Origin: Terriglobia bacterium
GTDB taxonomy: Bacteria > Acidobacteriota > Terriglobia > Bryobacterales > UBA6623
Reading direction: 5' to 3'
DNA: 56,419 bases
Assembly (NCBI GenBank): GCA_009841225.1
Contig: VXMF01000051.1
Location: 1 to 56,419, forward strand
Under the pieces are notes generated by a model that was not told the origin of the DNA, ran no database searches, and was given only the letters and a program-made list of their open reading frames with translations. Shown here piece after piece: positions 34,098-44,411 of this stretch; within the stretch, counting starts at the first letter, position 1; every line of letters starts with the position of its first letter. Position numbers and translations under genes: made by a program.

Positions 34098-36236
34098 ATG
34101 CCTCGAAGCGCCTACCTCGGATCCCTCGTATTGATACTCTGCTTCGCCGGACTCCCTGCACCCAAGGCCACCGGCGAGCCCGTCTCGGGCACCGATCTGC
34201 TCGAGTCCGCTAGGAACACCGGCGACTGGCTGATGTATGGCCGCGACTACCACGCGCATCGGTACGTCGAACTCGACCAGATCACGCCGGACAACGTCGA
34301 CCAGCTGCACCCTGTCTGGGTATTCGCGACAGGCGGCGAAAATCGCGGGCTGCAGGCCACGCCGCTGATCCACGAGGGAGTCCTGTACGTCTCCGCCGAC
34401 GGCTCGCGCGTGTTCGCGATCGACGCCAGGACCGGAGCCAAGATGTGGGGTTACGATCCCGAGCTGTCTTCTGAGAGCGAGCGCGTCTACTGCTGCGGCT
34501 CGATTAACCGCGGCGTGGCTCTATTGGGCGAGCTCGTATACGTCGGAACGATGGACGCGCGCCTTGTTGCCCTTGACAAACAAACGGGAGAAGTCGTCTG
34601 GGAGACTCAGGTGATGGACTGGCGGCAGGGCTACAGCATCACGGGTGCGCCCTTGGTGGTCAAGGACATGGTCCTCACCGGTGTCGCCGGCGGCGAGTTC
34701 GGAATCCGCGGTTTCGTCAAGGCGTTCGATGCCAGCTCGGGAGCATTGCGGTGGACGGCGTACACCATCCCGGGGCCGGGCGAACCAGGCAACGAAACCT
34801 GGCCCGGGGACACGTGGAAGCACGGCGGGGCACCAACTTGGACGACGGGAGTCTACGATCCGAACTTGGACCTGGTCTACTGGAACACCGGCAACGCGGC
34901 ACCGTGGAACTGCCAGGTCCGCAAGGGCGACAATCAGTGGTCGGCAGCCACGGTCGCGCTCCGCGCGGACAGCGGCGAAATCGCTTGGGGCTTCCAATAC
35001 ACTCCGTGGGATTGCTGGGACTACGATGCCGTCAGCACGCCGGTGCTGGCCGACCTCGAGCTTGAGCAGCACGGGCCGGTCAAGGCCCTGTTCCACCACG
35101 ACAAGAACGGCTTCTTCTACGCCCTAGATCGCACCAACGGAAAGTTCCTGTATGGCGAGCCGATCGTGCCCGGCATCACTTGGGCGCGGGGCTTGGACCC
35201 GGAGAGCGGCCGGCCGATCGTCAACCCAGACATGGTGGCTGAGTCGGGCGGGCCGGAGGTCGGTCCGATCATTCCCAGCCTCGAAGGCGCCATCGACTGG
35301 CAGCCGCTGTCGTACAACCCTGAACTCAAGGTCTTGTACTTCATGTCCAACCAGTGGGCCATGGGTTACAAGTTCTGGGAGGAAGGCACATTCCAGCCTC
35401 CAACGAACGGCGAGTGGTACCTAGGCGCGGACTACCAGCAATACCTGACCACCGACACGCCCGGCAATTTCCTCGCATTCGACGTGGTGGAACGCAAGAT
35501 CCTCTGGCGCCAGACCAGCCCCGCACCGTTCTGGGCAGGATCGGTGGCAACCTCCAGCGGCTTGGTCTTCACGGGCGACATGCGAGGCTACTTCATGGCC
35601 TTGGACGCGCACACCGGTGAATTGCTGTGGCAATTCCAGACGGGCTCGGGAATCATCGGAAGTCCGATCACGTACGAACTCGACGGGATCCAATACGTGG
35701 CCGTGCCGTCCGGGGGCATCGGCGGCGACATGACGTTCTATTACACTGAGCCGCGCGCCGGGAACATCTGGGTGTTCGCGTTGGAAGGCGGCGGCCCCGC
35801 GCAGGTGGCCCCCGGCACGAACCTCACCACGCTTGAGGGCGGACTCCCCTATGTCGGGCAACCGGGCCACACGCTTGGCGGCCGCGTCTTGGCCGGCTAT
35901 GGATTCGAGCCGACCGAAGGGGGCGAACCGATCCAGACATCCGGCCCGCCGCAGCCGTGGACTGCCGAAGCGGCGGCTGCGGCAGATGGTGACCGGCACT
36001 TGGACTCACCGGAGGACTTGCAACGAGTGACCGCGGTCTTTCGGGCCCGCTGCGTCGGCTGCCACAAGGTGGGCGGGGGCAGCGGGCCGAATCTGTTCCG
36101 CACCGGACTCGCCCCGGACGAGTTTGTCGGCAGGGTGCTTCAGGGCGGCAACGGCATGCCGACATTTCAGGACGTCTTGAACGACCGGGACATCCTCGAG
36201 ATCCACGAGCTCGTGGCCTCGCGTGACCGGCTCTGA
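34098..36236 (+). CDS. quinohemoprotein alcohol dehydrogenase (PQQ), lanthanide-type site
   Basis: 712 residues. Periplasmic oxidation of an alcohol with PQQ, passing electrons to the fused cytochrome c. Signal peptide, then an eight-bladed PQQ propeller with tryptophan-docking repeats (G-x-x-x-W). Cofactor residues visible: vicinal Cys C132-C133, metal Glu E200 in G-G-E-F-G-I-R-G, N263, and W-D-Y-D with catalytic D308. D310 two residues on is the extra Asp that marks lanthanide-dependent enzymes (XoxF, PedH) as opposed to calcium ones. The C-terminal cytochrome has C-V-G-C-H at 652-656 and a Met ligand near M687. Starting at 34098 gives the signal peptide; eight bases downstream the sarcosine-oxidase gene begins, so they form an operon. 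Confidence 0.92.
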   Translation: MPRSAYLGSLVLILCFAGLPAPKATGEPVSGTDLLESARNTGDWLMYGRDYHAHRYVELDQITPDNVDQLHPVWVFATGGENRGLQATPLIHEGVLYVSADGSRVFAIDARTGAKMWGYDPELSSESERVYCCGSINRGVALLGELVYVGTMDARLVALDKQTGEVVWETQVMDWRQGYSITGAPLVVKDMVLTGVAGGEFGIRGFVKAFDASSGALRWTAYTIPGPGEPGNETWPGDTWKHGGAPTWTTGVYDPNLDLVYWNTGNAAPWNCQVRKGDNQWSAATVALRADSGEIAWGFQYTPWDCWDYDAVSTPVLADLELEQHGPVKALFHHDKNGFFYALDRTNGKFLYGEPIVPGITWARGLDPESGRPIVNPDMVAESGGPEVGPIIPSLEGAIDWQPLSYNPELKVLYFMSNQWAMGYKFWEEGTFQPPTNGEWYLGADYQQYLTTDTPGNFLAFDVVERKILWRQTSPAPFWAGSVATSSGLVFTGDMRGYFMALDAHTGELLWQFQTGSGIIGSPITYELDGIQYVAVPSGGIGGDMTFYYTEPRAGNIWVFALEGGGPAQVAPGTNLTTLEGGLPYVGQPGHTLGGRVLAGYGFEPTEGGEPIQTSGPPQPWTAEAAAAADGDRHLDSPEDLQRVTAVFRARCVGCHKVGGGSGPNLFRTGLAPDEFVGRVLQGGNGMPTFQDVLNDRDILEIHELVASRDRL

Positions 36237-36244
36237 CCGCAGCC

Positions 36245-37390
36245 ATGTACGACGCCATCGTCATCGGCCTCGGCGGGATGGGCAGCGCGACGCTGTACCA
36301 CCTGGCGCTAAGCGGCTGCAAGGTCCTGGGCCTTGAGCAGTTTGAAGTCGGCCACGCGATGGGGTCGTCCCACGGGTCAACGCGCATCATCCGGCTGGCA
36401 TACTCCGAAGGCCCGGAATACGTCCCTCTGCTGCGAGCGGCGTACCGCTACTGGCGCGAGCTGGAGAGGGCGGCGGATTTGGAAGAGCCGCTGCTGCACG
36501 TGACCGGCGGGCTCGACATCGGACCGCAGGGCAGCTGGACCGTGGAGGGTTCAAAAACATCTTGCCTAGAGCACGGAATCGAGTTTGAGCAGCTGGGCGG
36601 TGCGGACATCAACCGGAAGTTTCCCGGATACTGCCTGCCCGCCTCGATGACGGCAATCTATCAGCCCGACGGAGGCTATCTGCTGTCCGAGGCGGCAATC
36701 CATGCCCACATCGGGCGCGCCACCTGCGCTGGCGCATGTGTTCGCTCGGGCATAGAAGTGACGGGCTGGAGCCGGCAGCGATCCGGACTGCGGGTGGAGA
36801 CCCGCGACGCGGCATTCGATACCAAGCGCCTCGTCATTACGGCCGGGCCCTGGATCGGCAGGCTGTGCTCCCAGCTGCACCCGTATTGCCAACCGGAGCG
36901 GCAGGTCATGTTGTGGACAGCACCTCCTGCTCCCGACCGCTTCAAGCCCGAGCTCTTCCCCGTCTTCGTCATGGAGTCGCCGCTGGGACGCTTCTACGGG
37001 TTCCCTGACCACTGCGGCCAAGGCTTCAAGATCGGCAAGTTCCACCACCTGAGGCAGCGTGTCGAGAATCCAAGCGCCATGGACCGCGCTTGCCAGCCGG
37101 AGGACGAGGCTGCCTTGCGGGAGGGCATCGCGGGTTACTTTCCGGAGGCGGACGGCCCGACCCGCAGGGCGGCTGCCTGCATTTTCACCAACACGCCCGA
37201 CGGCCACTTCATTCTGGATCGGCTTCCGGGCGACGAGGACGTGTTCGTCGCCGCGGGATTCTCCGGACACGGCTACAAGTTCTGCAGCGTCGTCGGCAGG
37301 ATCATGGCCGACTTCTGCCAAGACCGCTCGCCGTCCTGGGACATCGACCGCTTCCGACTCAGCCCTCGGCGGTGGGCGGGCCGCGCTTGA
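36245..37390 (+). CDS. monomeric sarcosine oxidase-like FAD enzyme
   Basis: 381 residues. Oxidises N-methyl or secondary amino acids to imine plus peroxide, or a related amine. FAD dinucleotide motif G-L-G-G-M-G-S at 9-15, E-Q-F near the end of the second strand, then S-H-G-S-T-R-I-I-R-L. The covalent flavin Cys is visible as C312 in A-C-I-F-T-N-T-P-D-G-H-F, matching the C-x-x-T-x-T-P-D site of MSOX. The C-terminal F-S-G-H-G-Y-K-F motif is typical. No signal, cytoplasmic. Close linkage to the PQQ dehydrogenase suggests a shared pathway, perhaps methylamine or betaine breakdown; substrate is inferred only from family. Confidence 0.9.
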   Translation: MYDAIVIGLGGMGSATLYHLALSGCKVLGLEQFEVGHAMGSSHGSTRIIRLAYSEGPEYVPLLRAAYRYWRELERAADLEEPLLHVTGGLDIGPQGSWTVEGSKTSCLEHGIEFEQLGGADINRKFPGYCLPASMTAIYQPDGGYLLSEAAIHAHIGRATCAGACVRSGIEVTGWSRQRSGLRVETRDAAFDTKRLVITAGPWIGRLCSQLHPYCQPERQVMLWTAPPAPDRFKPELFPVFVMESPLGRFYGFPDHCGQGFKIGKFHHLRQRVENPSAMDRACQPEDEAALREGIAGYFPEADGPTRRAAACIFTNTPDGHFILDRLPGDEDVFVAAGFSGHGYKFCSVVGRIMADFCQDRSPSWDIDRFRLSPRRWAGRA

Positions 37391-37494
37391 CACCGCGCGA
37401 CGGGAACCGGGATGGGTCCGCGGCTGGATCGCAAGTGGATCGCTCCGGCACCCACTTCGGACACACCATTGGCTATAGTGATTGTGGGCCTGCC

Positions 37495-38946
37495 ATGACG
37501 TTCGATCCGCGGTTCCACCCGCGCCCTCGTCGCCCTGTCTCGCGCAGGGAGATGCTGCGCACGACCTCGACCGGATTCGGGATGCTGGCCCTGGCCGGCC
37601 TGATGGCAGACCCGGCCTACGCCGGCCCGTCGGAGGCGACCGGCCCGCAGGCGCCCCACTTCGAGCCAAAGGTCAAGAGCGTCATCTTCTGCTACATGTC
37701 CGGCGGGCTTTCGCACATCGACTCGTTCGACCCCAAGCCGCGGCTGGCGAAGGAAGCGGGCCAGCCGATGCCTTTCGAGACGGCGCGCACGATGTTCGAC
37801 CAAGACGGCAACATCATGCCGTCCCCGTGGGACTTCCACCGTTACGGCGAGTGCGGCGCGCCGGTCAGCGACCTGTTCCCCCACATCGCCACGTGCGTCG
37901 ACGACATCGCCATCGTGCGGGGCATGACGGCGAAGTTCATGGAGCATGCGCAGGCCAATTTCTACTATCACTGCGGACAGCCCTTTACCGGGTTCCCATC
38001 CATGGGCGCGTGGGTGACCTACGGGCTGGGCAGCGAGTCGAAGGACCTGCCGGGCTTCGTCGTGATCGGCACGGGCGGCATCCCGCTCGGCGGAATCAAC
38101 ATGTTCAGCAGCGGCTTCCTGCCCGCAGAGCATCAAGGCTCAATGCTGTACCCGGGCGCCGAAGAGCCGCTGGCCAACATCAAGCCGACCGAGGCAGACG
38201 CAAAGCAGCGCCGGCGGCTGGACTTTATCCGCTCGCTGGACTCGCTATACCTCGAGCGGACAGCCCGCGACCCGGACGTCGAAGCTGCCATCAAGAACTA
38301 TGAGACCGCGTATCGCATGCAATCGGCGGTGCCCGAACTGGTCGACCTTAGCGGCGAGACCGAGGCGACGCGCAAGCTTTACGGGCTGGACTCGACCTTC
38401 CCGCCGAAGCGCGACTATGCCCTGCAGTGCCTGACCGCCCGGCGGTTGGTCGAGCGCGGCGTGCGGTTTGTCGAACTGACCATGGTCGACGGGCGCAACC
38501 GCGGCACGGGCAATTCCTCAAATCCGTGGGACCAGCACACAGACCTGATATTGGGGCATGGCCGCAATGCGTTCGCCGTCGACCAGCCAGTGGCTGCACT
38601 GCTGCAAGACCTCAAGGCGAGAGGATTGCTCGACGAGACACTGGTGATCTTCTCCGGAGAGTTCGGGCGGACGCCGTTCGTGCAGGGCACGAACGGCAGA
38701 GATCACAACCCGTTCGGCTTCAGCCTGTGGCTGGCGGGCGGCGGAATCAAGGCTGGAACGACTTACGGCGCGACCGACGAGTACGGCTACCACGCCATCG
38801 AAGGCATCCGCACCGTGCACGACCTGCACGCCACCGTGCTGCACCTGCTCGGCATCGACCACACGAAGCTGTCCTACAGGTTCGGCGGACGCGACTTCCG
38901 CTTGACCGACGTGCACGGGCACGTGATTGACGAGGTTCTCTCCTGA
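37495..38946 (+). CDS. Tat-exported DUF1501 (sulfatase-fold) protein
   Basis: 483 residues, molecular role unknown. Tat signal S-R-R-E-M-L-R-T-T-S-T-G-F-G-M-L-A-L-A-G. The DUF1501 core follows, with an alkaline-phosphatase-like layout: M-S-G-G-L-S-H-I-D-S-F-D-P-K, then G-E-F-G-R-T-P and R-D-H-N-P-F-G-F-S-L. These conserved Asp/His pieces probably bind metal. In related bacteria DUF1501 is usually followed or preceded by a DUF1549/DUF1553 cytochrome protein; none is present here. A TATAGT element about 20 bases before the ATG is a plausible -10. Confidence 0.9.
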   Translation: MTFDPRFHPRPRRPVSRREMLRTTSTGFGMLALAGLMADPAYAGPSEATGPQAPHFEPKVKSVIFCYMSGGLSHIDSFDPKPRLAKEAGQPMPFETARTMFDQDGNIMPSPWDFHRYGECGAPVSDLFPHIATCVDDIAIVRGMTAKFMEHAQANFYYHCGQPFTGFPSMGAWVTYGLGSESKDLPGFVVIGTGGIPLGGINMFSSGFLPAEHQGSMLYPGAEEPLANIKPTEADAKQRRRLDFIRSLDSLYLERTARDPDVEAAIKNYETAYRMQSAVPELVDLSGETEATRKLYGLDSTFPPKRDYALQCLTARRLVERGVRFVELTMVDGRNRGTGNSSNPWDQHTDLILGHGRNAFAVDQPVAALLQDLKARGLLDETLVIFSGEFGRTPFVQGTNGRDHNPFGFSLWLAGGGIKAGTTYGATDEYGYHAIEGIRTVHDLHATVLHLLGIDHTKLSYRFGGRDFRLTDVHGHVIDEVLS

Positions 38947-38991
38947 TTTGGTCGGAGCGCACGGTCCGTTCCGCGCCGGTGGGCAGCCCGA

Positions 38992-40386
<1,395 letters not shown>

Positions 40387-40640
40387 TGCTACTCTCTACC
40401 TCCCTATAAATGCGCTGCCGTCGCTCGACGCACGGGAATGCGAAGCCGCGGCCCTAGAGAGCATAGCGCCTTCGGTGGTCGGAGGTCATGCGGGACAGTG
40501 CACACCGCAGAAACGGGGCGTTGGGCGAGGCCCCGGACCATCGAAGTGGGATTGCGCCGAGGACGGCCGGCGGTTCGCAGTCCAGCAGCGAATCTGATAG
40601 AACGCCGCCGGACATCCGGGCCAGCTTCTCGGATCTCCCC

Positions 40641-40668
40641 TTGTCGGCGGGCTGGTTCGTTATATAAT
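40641..40668 (+). promoter_or_regulatory. promoter of the phoH operon
   Basis: TTGTCG at 40641-40646 and a consensus TATAAT at 40663-40668, 16 bases apart. The -10 and following discriminator CCGACTCGGGC almost repeat those before gatB (47573-47590). Confidence 0.6.
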
Positions 40669-40744
40669 CCGACTCGGGCACGCGCTCGCCATTCCGCACC
40701 AGCAACGGAACTTCGAAATCTCTGCGGAGCCCGTCAGCATCCCA

Positions 40745-41758
40745 TTGAGCAAGGCATCGATCGTCGTCAGCCAAGGCATCCAAACCCTGTGCGGCACACG
40801 GGACGAAAACCTCCGCCTCCTGGAGAGTTCGCTGGGCGTCTCGGCCCACATCTCCGCCGGGAGCCTTGAGATCGAAGGCGACGAGCAGCAGGTCCGCCGA
40901 GCGGACGACATCATCGCAGACTACCTGACGCTGCTGGGCGAGGGCCACCGCTTCAGCAATGGGGACATGCGCTCGTTCCTGCGCGTCGCTACCGCGGATC
41001 CCGATATCAGCTTCAAGGGGCTGGTGCAAAACAGTCGGCGGCGGCTGTGCGGGCGCAAGTCCGTCACGCCGCGCAGCCTAAACCAACTGCGCTATTTCGA
41101 GGCGATGGATCGCTCGGACATGGTCTTCGGCATCGGTCCGGCCGGCACCGGAAAGACCTATCTGGCGGTGGCTTACGCGATCTCGGCGCTACTGGCCAAA
41201 GACGTGCGCCGGATCGTCCTCGCCCGCCCCGCGGTGGAGGCTGGCGAGAAGCTGGGATTTCTGCCCGGCACGCTGCAACAGAAGGTGGACCCCTACTTGC
41301 GCCCGCTGTACGACGCCCTGCACGACCTGCTCGAGGCCGAGAGGGTCGAGCGTAACCTCGCGAGCGGCATCATTGAAGTGGCGCCGCTGGCATTCATGCG
41401 CGGTCGCTCGCTGAACGAGAGCTTCATCATCTTGGACGAGGCCCAGAACGCCACCGCCGAGCAGATGAAGATGTTCATCACGCGGCTTGGCTTTGGCTCC
41501 AAAGCCGCCATCACGGGCGATATCACCCAGATCGACCTGCCCCCCGGCAAGCGCAGCGGACTGATCGAGGCGATCGACGTGCTGGCAGATGTGAAGGGCG
41601 TCAAGTTCGTCCACTTCGACGAGCAGGATGTCGTGCGCCACGGCCTGGTCCAGCGCATCATCCGCGCCTACGACCGCTATGGCTCCAGGCGATGGCACTC
41701 GGCGGCTGCCGCGCCAGAGCAAGCCGCGCAGTACGCGCCCGGCCATGATCAAGACTGA
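40745..41758 (+). CDS. PhoH-like AAA ATPase
   Basis: 337 residues. RNA-associated ATPase of the PhoH family. A short N-terminal RNA-binding-like part (about 1-80) precedes the ATPase with Walker A G-P-A-G-T-G-K-T and Walker B F-I-I-L-D-E-A-Q-N, followed by T-G-D-I-T-Q-I-D-L. The start is TTG at 40745, read as M-S-K-A-S-I-V; this puts the known N-terminal beta strand in place, although an SD is weak. The stop overlaps the next start by 14 bases. The order phoH-ybeY-era is widespread and supports a role in rRNA maturation or stress. Confidence 0.9.
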   Translation: MSKASIVVSQGIQTLCGTRDENLRLLESSLGVSAHISAGSLEIEGDEQQVRRADDIIADYLTLLGEGHRFSNGDMRSFLRVATADPDISFKGLVQNSRRRLCGRKSVTPRSLNQLRYFEAMDRSDMVFGIGPAGTGKTYLAVAYAISALLAKDVRRIVLARPAVEAGEKLGFLPGTLQQKVDPYLRPLYDALHDLLEAERVERNLASGIIEVAPLAFMRGRSLNESFIILDEAQNATAEQMKMFITRLGFGSKAAITGDITQIDLPPGKRSGLIEAIDVLADVKGVKFVHFDEQDVVRHGLVQRIIRAYDRYGSRRWHSAAAAPEQAAQYAPGHDQD

Positions 41759-42230
41759 CGAGCAGCCGGAAGTCGAAGGCTGGAGCTACCAGAACCGCCA
41801 GTGGAAGATACAGTTCGACGAGGACAGCGTGCGAGGCTTCATCTCGCTCGCTTGGAAGGACTTGGCGAGCGAGTGGGACTTCGGCGTTGTCATCTCCAAT
41901 GACCGCACGGTGCGGGACGCTAATCGAAGGTACCGCGACGTGGCCCGCGCCACCGACGTGCTGTCATTCCCGGCCGGGGATGGCATGCCCTATACTCGCT
42001 GGGACGGATACATCGGGGACTTGCTCATTTCCGCCGGGAGAGCGGCCCGGCAGGCGCAGCAGTACGAGCACTCCGTAACGGACGAAATCAAGATTCTCGT
42101 GCTTCACGGCCTGCTGCACCTGTTGGGATTCGACCACGAGCTCGATGGCGGCGAAATGCGAGAATTCGAAACCGTGCTGCGTCGCAAGTACGGGCTGCCT
42201 GCGGGATTGATCGAGCGGGAGAGCCATTGA
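41745..42230 (+). CDS. ybeY: endoribonuclease YbeY
   Basis: 161 residues. Zinc-dependent RNase for 16S rRNA 3'-end maturation and ribosome quality control. The motif H-G-L-L-H-L-L-G-F-D-H near 125 is the metal site (H-G-x-x-H-x-x-G-x-D-H). Upstream is N-R-R-Y-R-D-V-A-R-A-T-D-V-L-S-F, the family's start of the active site. The start at 41745 overlaps the phoH end and gives the standard length. An earlier frame begins inside phoH and is not supported. Cytoplasmic, same operon as era. Confidence 0.93.
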   Translation: MIKTDEQPEVEGWSYQNRQWKIQFDEDSVRGFISLAWKDLASEWDFGVVISNDRTVRDANRRYRDVARATDVLSFPAGDGMPYTRWDGYIGDLLISAGRAARQAQQYEHSVTDEIKILVLHGLLHLLGFDHELDGGEMREFETVLRRKYGLPAGLIERESH

Positions 42231-42295
42231 TTCCGAGGGATCCCATCAAGGCCGCAGCGCGGACGTGGATTCCCGCTCGAACCGGCCAGTAGCCT

Positions 42296-43210
42296 ATGTC
42301 CGAGCCAAGCATGACCAAGGCTGGGTTTGTCACGATTCTCGGCAAGCCGAACGTCGGCAAGTCCACCTTGCTCAACGCCTTGGTGGGCAGCAAAGTCGCG
42401 ATCACCAGCCGGCGCGCCCAGACGACGCGGGACGCCATCCAGGGCGTGCTCAGCGAGGCGCGCGGGCAGATCGTCTTCGTAGACAGCCCAGGCATCCATG
42501 AGCCATCGAAGCAGCTCGGCAAGCGCATGATGCGCGAAGTCAGCCGCGCCACGCAGGGCTGTCACGCGGCCCTGCTGATGGTGGACGCCAGCATGGGCGT
42601 CAATCCGTCCGACGAGAGGGCCCTGGCCGTAGCCAAGCAGCTCGGCGCACCACTGCTGCTATTGGCCAACAAGGTGGACAAACTGGACCGCATGCGAGAC
42701 TTGCTGCCGTTCCTCGACCGCTGCCGCCAGCTTCACGATTTCGAAGAATTCATACCGATCTCAGCTACCAAGCGCATCAACCTAGACCAGGTGCTGACCG
42801 CGCTGTTCAAGACGCTGCCGGAGTCCCCGCAGTTCTATCCGGAGGGGTATCTGACCGACCAGCCGCAGAAATTCCTCGCGGCGGAATTGATCCGGGAGCG
42901 GATCCTGCGCGAGACGCACGACGAACTGCCCCATTCGGTCGCAGTGCAAATCGAACGATGGGAAGAGACGCCGAGCAAGCTGCGCATCTTCGCCACGGCG
43001 GTGGTCGAGCGGCAAGGACAAAAGGCTATCCTGCTGGGCAAGAATGGTGAGAAAATGAAGGAACTTGCCAGCAAGGCGCGACAGTCGCTCGAGGCCTGCT
43101 TCGACCGTAGCGTGCGCTTGGAAGTGTTCGTAAAGGTGCGCAAGAACTGGCGAAACAATGATGGATTCGTGCAAGACCTTGATTTCCGCCGCATCCTCGG
43201 ACAAGGCTAG
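42296..43210 (+). CDS. era: GTPase Era
   Basis: 304 residues. Ribosome assembly GTPase binding the 3' end of 16S rRNA. G1 is G-K-P-N-V-G-K-S-T, G3 is D-S-P-G, G4 is N-K-V-D and G5 is S-A-T. The KH domain after about 200 has the R-E-R-I-L-R-E-T-H-D-E-L-P-H-S motif and A-I-L-L-G-K-N-G-E-K-M-K. Length and domain order fit Era exactly. Spaced 65 bases from ybeY. Confidence 0.95.
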   Translation: MSEPSMTKAGFVTILGKPNVGKSTLLNALVGSKVAITSRRAQTTRDAIQGVLSEARGQIVFVDSPGIHEPSKQLGKRMMREVSRATQGCHAALLMVDASMGVNPSDERALAVAKQLGAPLLLLANKVDKLDRMRDLLPFLDRCRQLHDFEEFIPISATKRINLDQVLTALFKTLPESPQFYPEGYLTDQPQKFLAAELIRERILRETHDELPHSVAVQIERWEETPSKLRIFATAVVERQGQKAILLGKNGEKMKELASKARQSLEACFDRSVRLEVFVKVRKNWRNNDGFVQDLDFRRILGQG

Positions 43211-43224
43211 GGAAGCCTAGCGTC

Positions 43225-43503
43225 ATGAAGCTTACGAGGCGTAGCCTGATCTGGATCGCGCCGCTGGTAGCGAGCGCGGCATCCGCGCAGGCGGTGGACG
43301 ACGACCTGCTCTATGACCGCGTGCACAGGAAGCTGAACAATCACCCGGCGCTCAGGATCCGGGACTTGGTCGTGGACGTCACCGACGGGATCGTCACTAT
43401 AGATGGCGTGATCCGGTCGGATTCCGCCAAACGCCGCGCCACCAAGGTTGCCTCGATCAAGGGGGTCAAGAAGGTTGTCAACAACCTCGTCGTGAGCGCC
43501 TAA
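43225..43503 (+). CDS. secreted BON-domain protein
   Basis: 92 residues. Signal peptide I-W-I-A-P-L-V-A-S-A-A-S-A-Q-A followed by a single BON domain: V-H-R-K-L-N-N-H-P-A-L-R, then V-V-D-V-T-D-G-I-V-T-I-D-G-V-I-R, and A-T-K-V-A-S-I-K-G-V-K-K-V-V-N-N-L. BON domains bind lipid or other envelope parts; a periplasmic stabilising role is likely. 14 bases after era, so probably co-transcribed. Confidence 0.88.
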   Translation: MKLTRRSLIWIAPLVASAASAQAVDDDLLYDRVHRKLNNHPALRIRDLVVDVTDGIVTIDGVIRSDSAKRRATKVASIKGVKKVVNNLVVSA

Positions 43504-43774
43504 GCAGGGTGCGGCCAACGGGTCCGGCTCCTTACGCAACGGCTTCGCCGCGCGGCCGGGGCCAGGCCCAGGTGGACCGGCCTAGATCGCGGGCTCGGGC
43601 GAAACCCCTTGGCAACTCGCATCTTCTGGAACTGCTTCGATCGGCACCTCGACTCGGCACAACACCCCGCCCGTCGACGCATGCGATGGCAAGGGGCCCA
43701 CATCGCAACTGCAGAGCGGGGATTGAATCGCGGCAGACCATCGGATGCTCAGTCAGCTTGGGGGGTCTGCATGC

Positions 43775-43788
43775 ACTACAGCTGTAGT
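43775..43788. promoter_or_regulatory. palindrome upstream of the RHH gene (candidate operator)
   Basis: A perfect 14-bp palindrome ACTACAGCTGTAGT, extended by matching outer bases to about 20 bp, ends 13 bases before the RHH start. RHH antitoxins usually repress their own gene through such sites. Confidence 0.55.
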
Positions 43789-43801
43789 ACATTCGCAATA
43801 C

Positions 43802-44032
43802 ATGAGTGCCACCATCACTGTCCGCGCCAGCGCCGAGTTACGCCAAGCGCTCGAAGCGCATGCAGCCAGCCTCGGAAAATCTCTGTCTGAATTTGTTCGC
43901 GACACCTTGGAGGAGGCTGTTTGGGAGCGCTCGATAGGCGATCGAGCAGCTCACGTTGCGGGCAAGCTCGCGCCGGCAGAGTGGCAGGATGATTGGCATC
44001 ACGAGCTACGGGAGCGGAATTGGCGAATCTAG
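43802..44032 (+). CDS. ribbon-helix-helix (CopG-type) antitoxin-like DNA-binding protein
   Basis: 76 residues. N-terminal ribbon-helix-helix: A-T-I-T-V-R-A-S-A-E-L-R (ribbon) followed by A-S-L-G-K-S-L-S-E-F-V-R-D-T-L-E-E-A. The tail ends L-R-E-R-N-W-R, as in many antitoxins of type II systems. A toxin normally overlaps the stop, but the frame downstream ends after 11 codons and I find no toxin. Start chosen at the ATG 13 bases after the palindrome; upstream codons are not protein-like. Thus an orphan antitoxin or plain repressor. Confidence 0.75.
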   Translation: MSATITVRASAELRQALEAHAASLGKSLSEFVRDTLEEAVWERSIGDRAAHVAGKLAPAEWQDDWHHELRERNWRI

Positions 44033-44411
44033 TCGCTGATCTCGCAATCTCCTGAAATCGTCAGAGCACGTTGGCTCCGGTTCCGGTCCGCCGGAAATCC
44101 ACTCGGAGGTTGGCGAGCAGTCCCGCCGGTCAGCGTTTCCCCGATGGGAGATTGAATTGACGCTTCCTATGCGAGCTGTCCCTAGTCGTCACCGCCGATC
44201 TGCTACTGCTTGAACTCGGGAAGGCACCGAGCACGCGTAGTCCGCTCAGACGCAGCCAACCCCCGCCCCACCGAGGTCGCCTCGACCACCGGGGGCAAGA
44301 GCGGCTTCAACAACCTAGCCGCGAGGCTGGAACAGGATCCAACCGACACTGCCAGACTTGCCCGCGGAAGAGGCGGCCGCACAGCTGGAAGAGCGGCTGC
44401 GGACCGGAGGA
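44033..44411. other. intergenic region after the RHH gene
   Basis: About 380 bases, convergent between the RHH gene and the beta-oxidation gene. No RNA or intact gene recognised. Near 44300-44400 a helical protein-like stretch appears only across two frames, possibly a decayed gene. Confidence 0.3.

Noticed and set aside
44020..44055. Possible toxin frame after the RHH gene (TTG start)
   Set aside because: It ends after 11 codons, and no toxin motif is seen in any frame downstream.
44281..44411. Helical protein-like stretch split over two frames
   Set aside because: Could be a frameshifted relic, but part overlaps the end of the minus-strand enzyme and there is no motif to identify it.
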